From Thermotoga sp. Mc24 (GTDB lineage Bacteria > Thermotogota > Thermotogae > Thermotogales > Thermotogaceae), in assembly GCF_000784835.1 (NCBI RefSeq), contig NZ_JSFH01000009.1:354483-418482 (forward strand): 64,000 nucleotides of DNA, read 5' to 3'. Each line of letters starts with the position of its first letter. Within the stretch, counting starts at the first letter, position 1. The notes below the pieces were generated by a model. That model was given only the letters and a program-made list of their open reading frames with translations, made no database searches and was not told the origin of the DNA. Shown one piece after another: positions 9,606 through 19,095 of this stretch. The position numbers were made by a program, and so were the translations under genes.

Positions 9606-10547
9606 TCACAGCAGTGTTGCTATCATGACCGCTTTTATGGTGTGTTTTCTGTTCTCCGCCTCGTCCCAGACCCTGCTCTGTTTTCCCTCGATCACCTCGT
9701 AGGTGACCTCCTGGCCCTTCACTGCGGGGAGGCAGTGCATGAAAATCGTTTCCGATTTACCCGTCATTTCCATCACTCTCTCGTTCACCTGATAAGGTTT
9801 TAAAAGAGCCATTCTTTCCTTTTCTTTGTCTTCCTCACCCATGGATGCCCACACGTCCGTGTAGATAACATCGGCACTTGCGAGTGCTTCTTCCAGATTT
9901 GACGTGAAAGAAACGCTCCCATCGGTTTCTTTCGCGATCTCCTGACACCTTTCGAATATGTCAGATCTGGGCTTGAGTTCTTCGGGACCACACGCCACGA
10001 AATTCATCCCCATCTTCGCACAGGCAATCATGAGGGAGGTCGCAACGTTGTTTCTGGTGTCCCCCATGAAAACAACCTTTACACCCTTCAATCTTCCGAA
10101 ATTCTCCTCTATGGTCATCAGGTCGGCGAGCGCCTGTGTTGGGTGGAACTCGTCGGTGAGTCCGTTGTACACGGGAACACCGGAGTACTCAGCCAGCTTT
10201 TCCACAGTCTCCTGTTTGTAGCCCCTGAACATGATGGCGTCCACCATTCTTCCAAGGACGCGTGCGGTGTCCTCGAGAGATTCTTTCGCTCCAAGGTGTA
10301 TGTCGTTCGGTGAGAGAAAGATCGGATGTCCTCCTTCTTCTGCAAAAGCGGTTTCAAAGGCGAGTCTCGTTCTCGTTGATCTCTTCTCGAAGATCATGGC
10401 GAGGGTCATTCCTTTGAACCTTTCGGTTCTCAGTTTGGATCTGCTTTCCATCTTCACCTGCTCTGAGATATCGAGAAGGTATCTGATCTCTTCAGGAGAA
10501 AAATCAAGAAGAGTGAGGAGAGATCTCCCTTTCAGATTCACAGACAC
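9606..10547 (-). CDS. argF: Ornithine carbamoyltransferase
   Basis: A 313-aa protein with the carbamoyl phosphate loop EKRSTRTRLAFE, the GYKQETVE region, GLTDEFHPTQALADL and the HCLPA signature with its catalytic Cys near residue 268. It makes citrulline from ornithine and carbamoyl phosphate in arginine biosynthesis. The GTG start is 8 bases from GGAGG. It sits between purA and a membrane protease gene, away from other arginine biosynthesis genes. Confidence 0.95.
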   Translation of the reverse strand: MSVNLKGRSLLTLLDFSPEEIRYLLDISEQVKMESRSKLRTERFKGMTLAMIFEKRSTRTRLAFETAFAEEGGHPIFLSPNDIHLGAKESLEDTARVLGRMVDAIMFRGYKQETVEKLAEYSGVPVYNGLTDEFHPTQALADLMTIEENFGRLKGVKVVFMGDTRNNVATSLMIACAKMGMNFVACGPEELKPRSDIFERCQEIAKETDGSVSFTSNLEEALASADVIYTDVWASMGEEDKEKERMALLKPYQVNERVMEMTGKSETIFMHCLPAVKGQEVTYEVIEGKQSRVWDEAENRKHTIKAVMIATLL

Positions 10548-10550
10548 ACT

Positions 10551-11744
10551 TCACACCTCCACTATATCCTCGAGTTTTTCACCTGTGGATATGTACCTTA
10601 CCGGTCTTCCTGTCTCTCTTTCTATGAAATCAACAAAGCGCTCGAAGTTCTTATCTTCCAGAGATTTCCAGCCATCGAAGACTTCGTAGACAGGCTCTTT
10701 CTTTTCCAGATCTCTGAGTGAAACGAGATCTCTTCCATCGGAGTAGCGCACGCAGACCTTGATCTTTTCAAAACCGTTCAGCACGTCTGCCTTGGTCATG
10801 ACCAGAGAATCGACACCGGAGATTTCAATGGCGTACCTGAGGAGCGGCAGATCGAGCCAACCACATCTTCTCGGCCGACCGGTCGTGGAACCGTATTCGT
10901 GTCCCGCTTCTCTCAACTTCTCCCCTTCCTCTCCTGTGAGCTCCGTCGGGAAGGGGCCTTCTCCAACCCGCGTTGTGTACACCTTGAAGACGCCTAAAAC
11001 TTCATCTACTTCCACAGGAAAACCCATTCCCGCACTCACACCCGAGGAGGAACAGTTCATGCTCGTGACATACGGATACGTTCCCACGTCCAGATCCAGA
11101 AGAACCCCCTGTGTTCCTTCGAAGAGAACGCTCTTCTCTTCGAGGATTCTTTTCAACTGGACCGGTGAAACGACGAAGTCTTTTATTGTCTCATAAAAGG
11201 TGGAAAGATCTCCCATAATTTTCTCTGCGGCGAAATCTACCCCGTAGATCTTCTTCAAAGAGAGGTTCTTTTCGAGGAAATATCTGAGTTTTTCTTCGTT
11301 GCCGAGCTCTGCGACTCTCACATTCACCCTCATAACCCTGTCAGCGCAAGCGGGACCTATTCCTCTTTTCGTAGTGCCTATTTTCAACACTTCGTCTATT
11401 ATCCTGTCCATTTCTTTGTGCACTGGAAGAACCACGTGTGCGCTCTCAGAGATGAAGATTTCACCTGAATAATCGGGAAATTTCTCTTTCAATTCCCTCA
11501 ATTCTTCTGTCAGCACCTGAGGATCCAGGAGAACACCGCTTCCTATGGCGATTCCTCTGTTTTTTGTGAAATCGGCCGAAGGGAGGAGGTGGTGTATCAC
11601 CTTGAAATCTCCGTAATTCACGGTGTGCCCGGCATTCGCTCCGCCTGAAAATCTCGCCACAATATCGTGGTATCTGGAAAGATACGTTACCACCTTGCCC
11701 TTTCCTTCGTCTCCCCATTGAAGTCCCACCACAACGCGGTTCAT
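10551..11744 (-). CDS. purA: Adenylosuccinate synthetase
   Basis: A 397-aa protein opening with VVVGLQWGDEGKGK, the GTP-binding loop with catalytic Asp. It also has RFSGGANAGHTV with catalytic His, GTTKRGIGPAC, and the GSTTGRPRRCGWLDL segment. It joins IMP and aspartate to make adenylosuccinate; the next enzyme, PurB, is encoded immediately upstream. ATG at 11744 is 8 bases after GGAG and is preferred to GTG at 11753, which overlaps purB. At 397 residues it is slightly shorter than the ~430-residue norm. Confidence 0.95.
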   Translation of the reverse strand: MNRVVVGLQWGDEGKGKVVTYLSRYHDIVARFSGGANAGHTVNYGDFKVIHHLLPSADFTKNRGIAIGSGVLLDPQVLTEELRELKEKFPDYSGEIFISESAHVVLPVHKEMDRIIDEVLKIGTTKRGIGPACADRVMRVNVRVAELGNEEKLRYFLEKNLSLKKIYGVDFAAEKIMGDLSTFYETIKDFVVSPVQLKRILEEKSVLFEGTQGVLLDLDVGTYPYVTSMNCSSSGVSAGMGFPVEVDEVLGVFKVYTTRVGEGPFPTELTGEEGEKLREAGHEYGSTTGRPRRCGWLDLPLLRYAIEISGVDSLVMTKADVLNGFEKIKVCVRYSDGRDLVSLRDLEKKEPVYEVFDGWKSLEDKNFERFVDFIERETGRPVRYISTGEKLEDIVEV

Positions 11745-11749
11745 TCGCT

Positions 11750-13045
11750 TCACTCCTTTTCAAAGCGTTTGAAAATGTGGTCCACGTGTTTCAGGTAATA
11801 AGAGATATCGAAGAGTTCTTCGAGCTCTTCTTTGGTAACCAGTTTCTTAACCTCTTCATCCTCGAGGAGGTACTCGAGGAAGTGTTTTTCGGAGTTCCAG
11901 GTTTTCAGAGCGTTCCTCTGGACGATATCGTAAGCCTCTTTCCTCGTGAGTCCTTTCTCTATGAGTTTCAGCAGGACTCTCTGGGAGAACACGAGTCCCT
12001 TTGTGAGATCTATGTTCTTCTTCATTCTTTCTTCGTTCACTTTCATGTTCCTCACTACGTTTGTAGCCGTGACGATCATGTAGTAAAGAGTCTGTGTGGC
12101 GTCAGGAAAAACGTATCTTTCAACGGAGGAGTGTGAGATGTCTCTCTCGTGCCAGAGAGCGATGTTTTCAAGGGAAGGATTGACGTACGCCCTCATCATT
12201 CTGGAAAGTCCCGTGAGGCGCTCGCAGGTGATGGGATTCTTCTTGTGGGGCATGGCGCTCGAGCCCCTCTGACCTTCCCTGAACGGTTCTTCCACCTCGA
12301 GCACTTCCGTTCTCTGGAGGTGTCTGATCTCGACAGCGATCCTTTCTATTCCCGCTGCCACGATCGCGAGTGTGGACAGGTAGAAAGCATGGCGGTCCCT
12401 CGGAACAACCTGTGTGGAGACGGGTTCAGGTTTCAATCCCAGGTACGAAAGTGCCTTCTCCTCCACCTCCGGTGGCACGTTTGCATAGTTTCCAACGGCA
12501 CCACTGATCTTACCGTAAGAAACTTCATCTATCGCCCTCTCAAGGCGTTGGACGTTCCTTTTCATCTCGGAATACCATCCGAGGACCTTCAAGCCTAAAG
12601 AGGTGGGTTCCGCGTGGACTCCGTGTGTTCTTCCAATGGTGGGAGTGTGTTTGTATCGATTTGCAGCTTCCCAGAGCACATCGCAGAATTCTTTTAGAGA
12701 CTCTAACAGGATCTTTCCCGCTTCCACAAGAGCGAGGGAATTTGCGGTGTCGAGAACATCTGACGAGGTGAGACCGTAGTGGAAGAACCTCGAGTCTTCT
12801 CCTATCATCGAGCCGACTCCTTCGACGAACGCCACCACATCGTGGCTCGTTCTCTCTTCTATTTTCTTGAACAGTTCCACATCTATCTTAGCGTTGTTCC
12901 TTATTCTCTCTGTCACTCCCTTCGGAATCGTTCCCAGTTCTTCGTACGCCCTCGTCACTGCCAGTTCCACTTCCAGCCATCTTCTGTACTTCGCTTCCTC
13001 CGTCCAGAGATCCTTCATCGGTGACAGCGAATACCTTTCTACCAT
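11750..13045 (-). CDS. purB: Adenylosuccinate lyase
   Basis: A 431-aa fumarase/aspartase-superfamily protein, the length of T. maritima PurB, whose structure is known. The signature loop is SSAMPHKKNPITCE near residue 262, and the region TIGRTHGVHAEPTSLG carries the general-acid His. It removes fumarate from adenylosuccinate and from SAICAR in purine synthesis. ATG at 13045 follows GGGAGG; the frame is also open to 13060. The upstream membrane-protein frame overlaps its first ~158 bases. Confidence 0.95.
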   Translation of the reverse strand: MVERYSLSPMKDLWTEEAKYRRWLEVELAVTRAYEELGTIPKGVTERIRNNAKIDVELFKKIEERTSHDVVAFVEGVGSMIGEDSRFFHYGLTSSDVLDTANSLALVEAGKILLESLKEFCDVLWEAANRYKHTPTIGRTHGVHAEPTSLGLKVLGWYSEMKRNVQRLERAIDEVSYGKISGAVGNYANVPPEVEEKALSYLGLKPEPVSTQVVPRDRHAFYLSTLAIVAAGIERIAVEIRHLQRTEVLEVEEPFREGQRGSSAMPHKKNPITCERLTGLSRMMRAYVNPSLENIALWHERDISHSSVERYVFPDATQTLYYMIVTATNVVRNMKVNEERMKKNIDLTKGLVFSQRVLLKLIEKGLTRKEAYDIVQRNALKTWNSEKHFLEYLLEDEEVKKLVTKEELEELFDISYYLKHVDHIFKRFEKE

Positions 13046-13463
13046 CTTTTTCCCTCCCAAACAGATCTCTTATGAACACGAGCGCAACAACAGGAAAAAC
13101 AAGATAAGAAGCCGTTGGATATTTAATACTCGCCACCTTCCACAACGCCATCGCAACGAGAAACCAGAAAAGCGATTTGAGAGGTATGTTCACGGCTTTT
13201 TTCTTTGCAAAACTGGTGACGATCAGAGGAAAGAAAGACAGCACCAGAAACAACTCGGCTCGATCGTAATTTGTTCCTTTCAAATATTCGAACCCCTCGA
13301 GGACGAGGAGAAAGATCAGACTCACATGAAACAGGGTCTTTTCTCTCTCACTTCTGGTGAAGAAGAAAACAACGGAAGCGATAAGAGCGAGTATCGATAC
13401 AAAAGTACTGTCTTTCCAGGAGAGAACAGCGAAGATCAGAGAAAGTCCCAGGCCTAACATCAT
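12888..13463 (-). CDS. Small polytopic membrane protein, hypothetical
   Basis: The frame codes for 191 residues. Residues 1-135 contain about five hydrophobic segments separated by short basic loops, ending at VFIRDLFGREKDGRK. The last ~50 residues are hydrophilic and lie inside purB in another frame, like the tail of the CPBP gene at 8844. I recognise no family. ATG ATG at 13463 overlaps the stop of the RNA methyltransferase gene, with GGGG upstream. A membrane location is clear from the sequence; a function is not. Confidence 0.6.
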   Translation of the reverse strand: MMLGLGLSLIFAVLSWKDSTFVSILALIASVVFFFTRSEREKTLFHVSLIFLLVLEGFEYLKGTNYDRAELFLVLSFFPLIVTSFAKKKAVNIPLKSLFWFLVAMALWKVASIKYPTASYLVFPVVALVFIRDLFGREKDGRKVFAVTDEGSLDGGSEVQKMAGSGTGSDEGVRRTGNDSEGSDRENKEQR

Positions 13464-14779
13464 CGATCCCCTTTCACGAGAGTCACAGCAGTTTCCACAT
13501 GGTAAGTCTGAGGAAACATGTCGAAAGGCTTCACCCTGACAATAGAATAGCCGTTTTCCACCAGCACCTTGAGGTCTCTCACCAGAGTAGAAGGCTCACA
13601 TGAGACGTAAACGATCCTTTCGGGTGAAAGTCTCGCTATTTCTTTCATCGCTTCTGGACCCGCACCTGATCTCGGTGGGTCCAGGATTATCCTGTCTGCC
13701 CTTCCGCTGTAGTTTCTCAGAAAGTCCAGCACATCTTGTTCCACGTATTCTATGTTCCTTCTGCTGTTTATGTTTGCGTTCGCCTTTCCAGCTTTCACGG
13801 CGACTCTGCTGGATTCAACAGAGATCACCCTCGCTGCCGAAAAGGAAGTCCTCATGGAAAACGTACCGATACCCGCATACAGGTCCAGCACCATCTCGTT
13901 ACCCTGAAGTGATAGTTCCCTGTACACGTGATCTATCAGTTTGGATGTGATGGAGTAGTTGCTCTGGAAAAAGGCGGTCGGTGGAATTTGAAACCTTTCC
14001 CAGTCGAACTCTTCTACAATTACACCCTCACCGTAGAGAGTTTTGTACGGTCCCCTTAGGACCACAGAATCTTTGGAGTTCATCACATGGATGATGGAGT
14101 GAATCTTTGGAAATCTCTTCAATACAGCACGAACCAGATCCCTTCCCCAGGGAAAGGATTCCGTCTTCGTCACAAAGATCACCATGAACTGGTCCGTGCT
14201 GAATGCGTACCTGATCACGAGGTGCTTGAGCACTCCCTTCCTCGTTTCCCAGTTGTAAACAGGAATGTTGAGTACCTGAACGGCCTCTTTTACAGTGTTC
14301 AGAATCTCACCCGTGCCTTCCGGTGCCACCTCACAGTCTTTTATGTCAATCACAAAATCGGAGTTTCTCTTTTTCAACCCCAATTTTCTTCCCTGAAAAT
14401 GAAACTCCATTTTCGTCCTGTAGTGAAAAACAAGATCACTCGGCTCCACATCTTCCACTTCTACCTTCAGATTTGAGCGTTCGAAAAGATCGATCAATAC
14501 CTCCTTTTTGTAACGAAGCTGGGTTTCATACTTCACATCCATCCAGTGACAGCCACCGCATCTTCCAAAGTATCTGCAGGGTGGTTTTGTTCGATCTTCG
14601 GATTCTTTCAGAAGGGAAACTACCTTTCCAAAAGAAAAATCCCTTTTCTCTCTGTAGGTTTTTATCAGGACTTCCTCACCGGGATACGCTCCTTCTACGA
14701 GAACTACCTTGCCGTTCGAAAGATGGGCAAGGCCGTAACCTCCGTTGATCATCTTCTGTATCCTCACCTGCTCCAGCAT
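13460..14779 (-). CDS. 23S rRNA (uracil-5-)-methyltransferase, RlmD/RumA family
   Basis: A 439-aa protein. The N-terminal ~55 residues are a TRAM-type RNA-binding beta barrel. Next comes the iron-sulphur cluster motif (CRYFGRCGGC near residues 68-77, with a further Cys in DIKDCEV). The C-terminal methyltransferase has VLDLYAGIGTFS for SAM, DPPRSGAG, and the nucleophile Cys in YVSCEPSTLVRDL. Family members methylate C5 of uracil in 23S rRNA (RlmC/RlmD) or tRNA (TrmA); which site this one uses cannot be told from sequence alone. Confidence 0.9.
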   Translation of the reverse strand: MLEQVRIQKMINGGYGLAHLSNGKVVLVEGAYPGEEVLIKTYREKRDFSFGKVVSLLKESEDRTKPPCRYFGRCGGCHWMDVKYETQLRYKKEVLIDLFERSNLKVEVEDVEPSDLVFHYRTKMEFHFQGRKLGLKKRNSDFVIDIKDCEVAPEGTGEILNTVKEAVQVLNIPVYNWETRKGVLKHLVIRYAFSTDQFMVIFVTKTESFPWGRDLVRAVLKRFPKIHSIIHVMNSKDSVVLRGPYKTLYGEGVIVEEFDWERFQIPPTAFFQSNYSITSKLIDHVYRELSLQGNEMVLDLYAGIGTFSMRTSFSAARVISVESSRVAVKAGKANANINSRRNIEYVEQDVLDFLRNYSGRADRIILDPPRSGAGPEAMKEIARLSPERIVYVSCEPSTLVRDLKVLVENGYSIVRVKPFDMFPQTYHVETAVTLVKGDR

Positions 14780-14782
14780 CTT

Positions 14783-16423
14783 TCACATCCTCTCTGGTGC
14801 GGAAACTCCTATGAGTTTCAGACCCTTTCTTAAAACGATACCCGTTGCGAGGGCAAGGTTGAGTCGCGCGTTCGAAAGTTCGGGATTCTCAGGATCCACT
14901 ATCACGTGTTTGGTGTAGAACGCGTGGAAGGACTCGGCGAGCGACTGGAGATAGTTCGTGAGCCTGTTCGGTGCGAACATCTGCGCGACCTCTTTCAAAG
15001 CGGTGTTGAACATACCGAGGTTTCTCATCAGAACCCTTTCTTCTTCGTTTCCAAGCAGTTCAAGGTGTTTTCCCTCTTCAAACTTCACACCTTTCTTTTC
15101 CGCGTTGGAGAAGAGATTGTGGATCCTGGCATGTGCGTACTGAACGTAGTAAACTGGGTTGTCCATGGATTTGGCCTTCGCCAGATCGATATCGAACACC
15201 ATGTGGGTATTGGGGTCCACCATCGCAAAGAAATATCGGGTGGCGTCTCTTCCCACTTCGTCGAGAAGTTCGTCCAGAGTGACGAATTCTCCCGCTCGCG
15301 TGGACATGCGAACGATTTCCCCACCACGTTTCAGAGTAACGAACTGATGCAGTATAACGTTGAAGAAATCGTCGGGAATGTCGAGGGCTTTCATCGCTGC
15401 CTTCATTCTTGGTATGTGGCCGTGATGGTCACTACCCCAGATGTCGTAAACCTTCCTGAAACCTCTCTTGTATTTCTTGTAGTGATACGCGATATCCGTC
15501 ATGAAGTACGTGTATGTACCGTCGCTTCTCACAAGAACCTTGTCTTCCTCATCTATGAAGGCAGAGACTTTCAACCACACAGCACCGTCTTTTTCGTAAA
15601 CAACGTCCTTGTTCTTGAGGAGTTTCAGCACCTCTTCGACAGTCCCATCCTCTATCAAACTCTTTTCTGAGAAGTACACATCGAACGAAGAACCAATCTT
15701 TTCAAGGGTATCTTTCATGGAGGAGAGCATTCTGTTCAGCGCTGTCTGTTTGAAAAACTCCTCCACTTCTTCGTTCCACAGATCTTTGTATCTATCTCCG
15801 ATTTCGTTCACCAGATCCCTCGCGATGTCCACGAGGTATTCCCCGCGATAGCCCCCTTCGGGAATTTCTTTTTCAACTCCGAGAAGCTGATTGTACCTTG
15901 CCCAGAGCGACTGAGCGAGAAGCCTTATCTGTTTTCCAGCGTCGTTTATATACATTTCCCTCGTCACATCGTAACCGAGCTCTTTGTAAACCTCGGAAAG
16001 CACGTCACCTATGATGATCTGTCTGCCGTGTCCAACGGTGAATGGTCCCGTTGGGTTTGCACTTCCGTATTCGAACTGCACCTTCATTCCATTTCCAACG
16101 TTTTCTCTCCCGTACTCGTCTTTTTTCTCCAGCACGGTTTTAACCACTCCACGGAGCAGTTCGTTCGACAGGAAGAAATTTATGAAACCGGGTCCCATGA
16201 TTTCTATCCTGTCAAACGAGGGATCTTCATCGAGACTTTTTACGATCTCTTTAGCTATCTCCCGCGGGTTTTTCTTCAAAGTTTTTGCGAGCTTCATAGC
16301 AACGTTGGTGGACAGATCTCCGAATTCCTTTCTGGGTGGAATTTCGACCTCGAATTCGATTTCTGAACCGTACGCTTTAGAGATGACTTCGGACACCTTT
16401 TGCCTGATCGCGTTCACCAGCAC
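14783..16423 (-). CDS. argS: Arginyl-tRNA synthetase
   Basis: A 546-aa class I synthetase with an N-terminal Add-1 domain. The HIGH-type motif lies in [19 protein letters not shown] near residue 125, the [12 protein letters not shown] motif near 330, and the C-terminal DALR anticodon-binding domain ([16 protein letters not shown]). It charges tRNA-Arg. The KMSKS element is degenerate ([12 protein letters not shown]), as in most ArgRS. GTG at 16423 is 9 bases from GGAGG; a second GTG two codons on is possible. Confidence 0.95.
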
Positions 16424-16460
16424 TCTACCGCACCTCCATGTTTCGGATTCTGCTGATCTG

Positions 16461-17291
16461 TTACCCTCTGAAGAGAATGTGTTTCACCGTATCTATCCTG
16501 TGCCTCTTTCCCTTTAGAAGATCCAGTTCGAGGTCCACGGACATTTTCACACCACAATCCTGTCGCAGAAAACCCGTCAGGTTCGGGGTGAGCGGGATAG
16601 GTGCGCTCACGTAGCTTTTCCCTCGGTAAGTTTTTCCAAGAAAAGTTCCTCTTGGAGAAACTTTGATTCCAAAAACCTCGAGACTCTGGGAACGTGCCCA
16701 TAGACCTTTTTTCTCTTTCCACCAGTCGTTTTCTTCCGTTTCCAGATCGAAGTGGATGAAAGCAAAGACGTTCTTTTCCACGAGCGGCCTCAGAGCCTTT
16801 GAAGAGAGTGTGTCTTCCTTTCTGAGAACTGCGGCGTACCATTCCCCAAAATCCGCAACTGCGAACCTTTCTCTGAGGGTGTATCGATGTAACACTTCAC
16901 CGTTTTCTATCACCAGCACATCGGGAGATGTTCGAAAAGTCTCCACACCTGGAGCGACAATTGGTACGTCCAGTCCTTTCGAAATGTATCGAAGCAGATC
17001 TGTGTAAAATGGATCGAGTTTTTCAAAATTCTCTATTCTTATCGGAGAAACCCCGGCGAGGAGATTACCTGTCAGTCTTGGGAAAATGAGAAGGTCCACA
17101 AAAGGAAGATCCTCCTGCAAGATTTCCATCAGAGCATCTATGAAATCGTCCGCGGATTTGAACATCTGGTCCAGAGGAAACGCGACGCACACTACCCTTT
17201 TTACACCTTTTCTGCTTCGGTGCACTCTTGAGATTTTTCTTTTCGGGATCAACCTTTTTTTCACCATCTTCCAGAGAATGTTCTCAAACAT
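16461..17291 (-). CDS. Nitrilase-fold-like hypothetical protein A
   Basis: A 276-aa protein with no family I can name firmly. It has nitrilase-superfamily echoes: [16 protein letters not shown] (compare DLVVFPE), [31 protein letters not shown] (compare the NSA-x-G and catalytic Lys region), [16 protein letters not shown] and [18 protein letters not shown] (compare the late G-S-Y-I-x-P strand). The Glu-Lys-Cys triad does not appear intact: the Glu position reads Arg. It may be a non-catalytic relative. The following gene has similar features, and the two overlap by 8 bases. ATG start with AGGA 8 bases upstream. Assignment is inference. Confidence 0.6.
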   Translation of the reverse strand: MFENILWKMVKKRLIPKRKISRVHRSRKGVKRVVCVAFPLDQMFKSADDFIDALMEILQEDLPFVDLLIFPRLTGNLLAGVSPIRIENFEKLDPFYTDLLRYISKGLDVPIVAPGVETFRTSPDVLVIENGEVLHRYTLRERFAVADFGEWYAAVLRKEDTLSSKALRPLVEKNVFAFIHFDLETEENDWWKEKKGLWARSQSLEVFGIKVSPRGTFLGKTYRGKSYVSAPIPLTPNLTGFLRQDCGVKMSVDLELDLLKGKRHRIDTVKHILFRG

Positions 17292-17805
17292 CTTCGGCTT
17301 CCTCCGAAGAGAAGAAATTCTTTTTCAACTCCAGAAAAACGGGAGCTACTCCCTCTGCCACGACCCCCGTTTGGTTTTTTGTTTTTTCGAGAGGAAAGTA
17401 GATATTGTTGTGAACCTTTCCCAGGAAATTCAACAAGACTATGGAGGCCAGAGATGTTTCCTGCGTGTGTGCCCAGAACTTTGCCTTTACAAAATTAAAA
17501 TCTATGAAGTTTTGAATCTCACAGAAACCAACCACCAGTTTCGCACCGTTCTCTTTTGCAATGTAAAAGACTTCCGGGTAGAGAGCAAGATCCCCACCCA
17601 CCACAAAAATATTTATGTCAGCATCTACGATTCCGAATTCGTAACCCTTCTTCCATTCCCTTCCGTTCTTTCCGATGATGAAAAATTTGCTGGTACCCAC
17701 AATGGAAAATCTGGCGTTGTCTGGAATCACATCCAGCCATGATATGAAAAGGTCTATTGTTTCAAACTCCTCAAGAGATACGGGTGATCCAACCAGAATT
17801 TTCAA
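17284..17805 (-). CDS. Nitrilase-fold-like hypothetical protein B
   Basis: A 173-aa protein. LYPEVFYIAKENGAKLVVGFCE resembles the segment around the nitrilase nucleophile strand, KAKFWAHTQETSLASIVLLNFLG resembles the later R-A-x-E-N helix, and TGVVAEGVAPVFLELKK resembles the S-x-I-x-D-P-x-G-x-V-L strand. At 173 residues it is far shorter than a complete nitrilase (260-300). With the gene next to it, it could be part of a split or duplicated, inactive unit. TTG at 17805 is 6 bases after GGTGG. It follows hisS with a 27-base gap. Confidence 0.55.
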   Translation of the reverse strand: MKILVGSPVSLEEFETIDLFISWLDVIPDNARFSIVGTSKFFIIGKNGREWKKGYEFGIVDADINIFVVGGDLALYPEVFYIAKENGAKLVVGFCEIQNFIDFNFVKAKFWAHTQETSLASIVLLNFLGKVHNNIYFPLEKTKNQTGVVAEGVAPVFLELKKNFFSSEEAEDV

Positions 17806-17832
17806 CTTGATCCACCCATTTCAAGTATAGCA

Positions 17833-19095
17833 TCAATCTTTTGAAACCCTTTCAGCGATGTAGTCAGCGGCGAAGTCCCGATCGATTTCAACCTGGTCTC
17901 CCGTCTCGAGGTCGCGGAGAATGACGATTCCTTTTTCCAGTTCTTCATCACCAATAATGACCGCATACCTCGATCCCATTCTGCTGGCGTGCTTAAGCTG
18001 ACCGGAGAGCTTTCTATCCATGATGTCCACATCCACACTCAGGCCCTTCTTTCTCAATTCACCCGCAAGCTGGACACCATCCATAAAGGCTTTTTCACCA
18101 AGAGTTGCGATGTAAACAAGATGAACATTTTTCATCGGGATTTCTATTCCCTCTGCTTTTAAAGCGAGTATAATTCTCTCTATACCACCTGCAAAACCAA
18201 GGGCGGGTACGGAAGAGCCCCCAAGTTCCGCAAAAAGGCCATCGTACCTTCCACCACCCGCGATGGCGCTCTGGGCTCCAAGACCTTCGTGCCTCACCTC
18301 AAAAACCGTTCTGGTGTAGTAGTCGAGCCCGCGGACCAGGGTGTGATCTTCCACGTATTCGATCTCGAAAGTGTTGAGGTACTCTTTCAACTTCTTGTAG
18401 TGTGCCCTGCAGGAATCACAGAGATAGTCGACGCTTTTTGGTGCATTCAGAGAGTATTCGTGGTCCACCTTGCAATCGAGCAGTCTCAAAATGTTCGTCT
18501 CGTAACGTCTTTTGCAGTCGTCACAGAGATTGTCCAGAACTTGACCGTAATACTCTTTGAGGGCTTCGCGATAGTTTTTCCTGCACACCGGACAGCCTAT
18601 GGAATTCAGGTGAATCTTGTATTTCGTGAGTCCGAGCCTTCTCAAGAAGGTATCAACCAGCATGATCACCTCGAAATCCGCTTTTGGAGATTCGGGGCCG
18701 ATGATCTCGAAACCCACCTGGTGAAACTGTCTCAATCTCCCCGATTGTGGTTTTTCGTATCGGAACATGGGACCTATGTAGTAGTATCTCTGCTGAAACC
18801 CCCTGTCTATCAGAGAATTCTCCAGAAAAGCCCTGACGACGGGCGCGGTACCTTCTGGTCTCAGAGTGATGCTCCTTCCCGCTTTGTCCTGGAAGGTGTA
18901 CATCTCTTTCTGAACAATGTCCGATTCTTCTCCCACACTTCTAACGAAAAGTTCCGTCTGTTCGAATATGGGAGTTCTGATCTCCTCTATTCCCGCGCTT
19001 TCGCACACATTTCTGAAGGTTTCCTCGACGTACCTCCAGTACCATATCTCTTCACCGAAGATATCGTTTGTTCCCTTTATCCTTCTGTATTTCAA
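17833..19095 (-). CDS. hisS: Histidyl-tRNA synthetase
   Basis: A 420-aa class II synthetase. Motif 2 is in YYYIGPMFRYEKPQSGRLRQFHQVGFE (near residue 105), the His-specific loop is VRGLDYYTRTVFE (near 255), and motif 3 is GGGRYDGL followed by ALGFAGGIER. The C-terminal ~100 residues form the anticodon-binding domain. Four Cys pairs between residues 170 and 232 (GCPVC, CDDC, CDSC) suggest a zinc-stabilised insertion. The TTG start follows GGGGAGG by 9 bases and overlaps trkH by 4 bases. Confidence 0.95.
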   Translation of the reverse strand: MKYRRIKGTNDIFGEEIWYWRYVEETFRNVCESAGIEEIRTPIFEQTELFVRSVGEESDIVQKEMYTFQDKAGRSITLRPEGTAPVVRAFLENSLIDRGFQQRYYYIGPMFRYEKPQSGRLRQFHQVGFEIIGPESPKADFEVIMLVDTFLRRLGLTKYKIHLNSIGCPVCRKNYREALKEYYGQVLDNLCDDCKRRYETNILRLLDCKVDHEYSLNAPKSVDYLCDSCRAHYKKLKEYLNTFEIEYVEDHTLVRGLDYYTRTVFEVRHEGLGAQSAIAGGGRYDGLFAELGGSSVPALGFAGGIERIILALKAEGIEIPMKNVHLVYIATLGEKAFMDGVQLAGELRKKGLSVDVDIMDRKLSGQLKHASRMGSRYAVIIGDEELEKGIVILRDLETGDQVEIDRDFAADYIAERVSKD

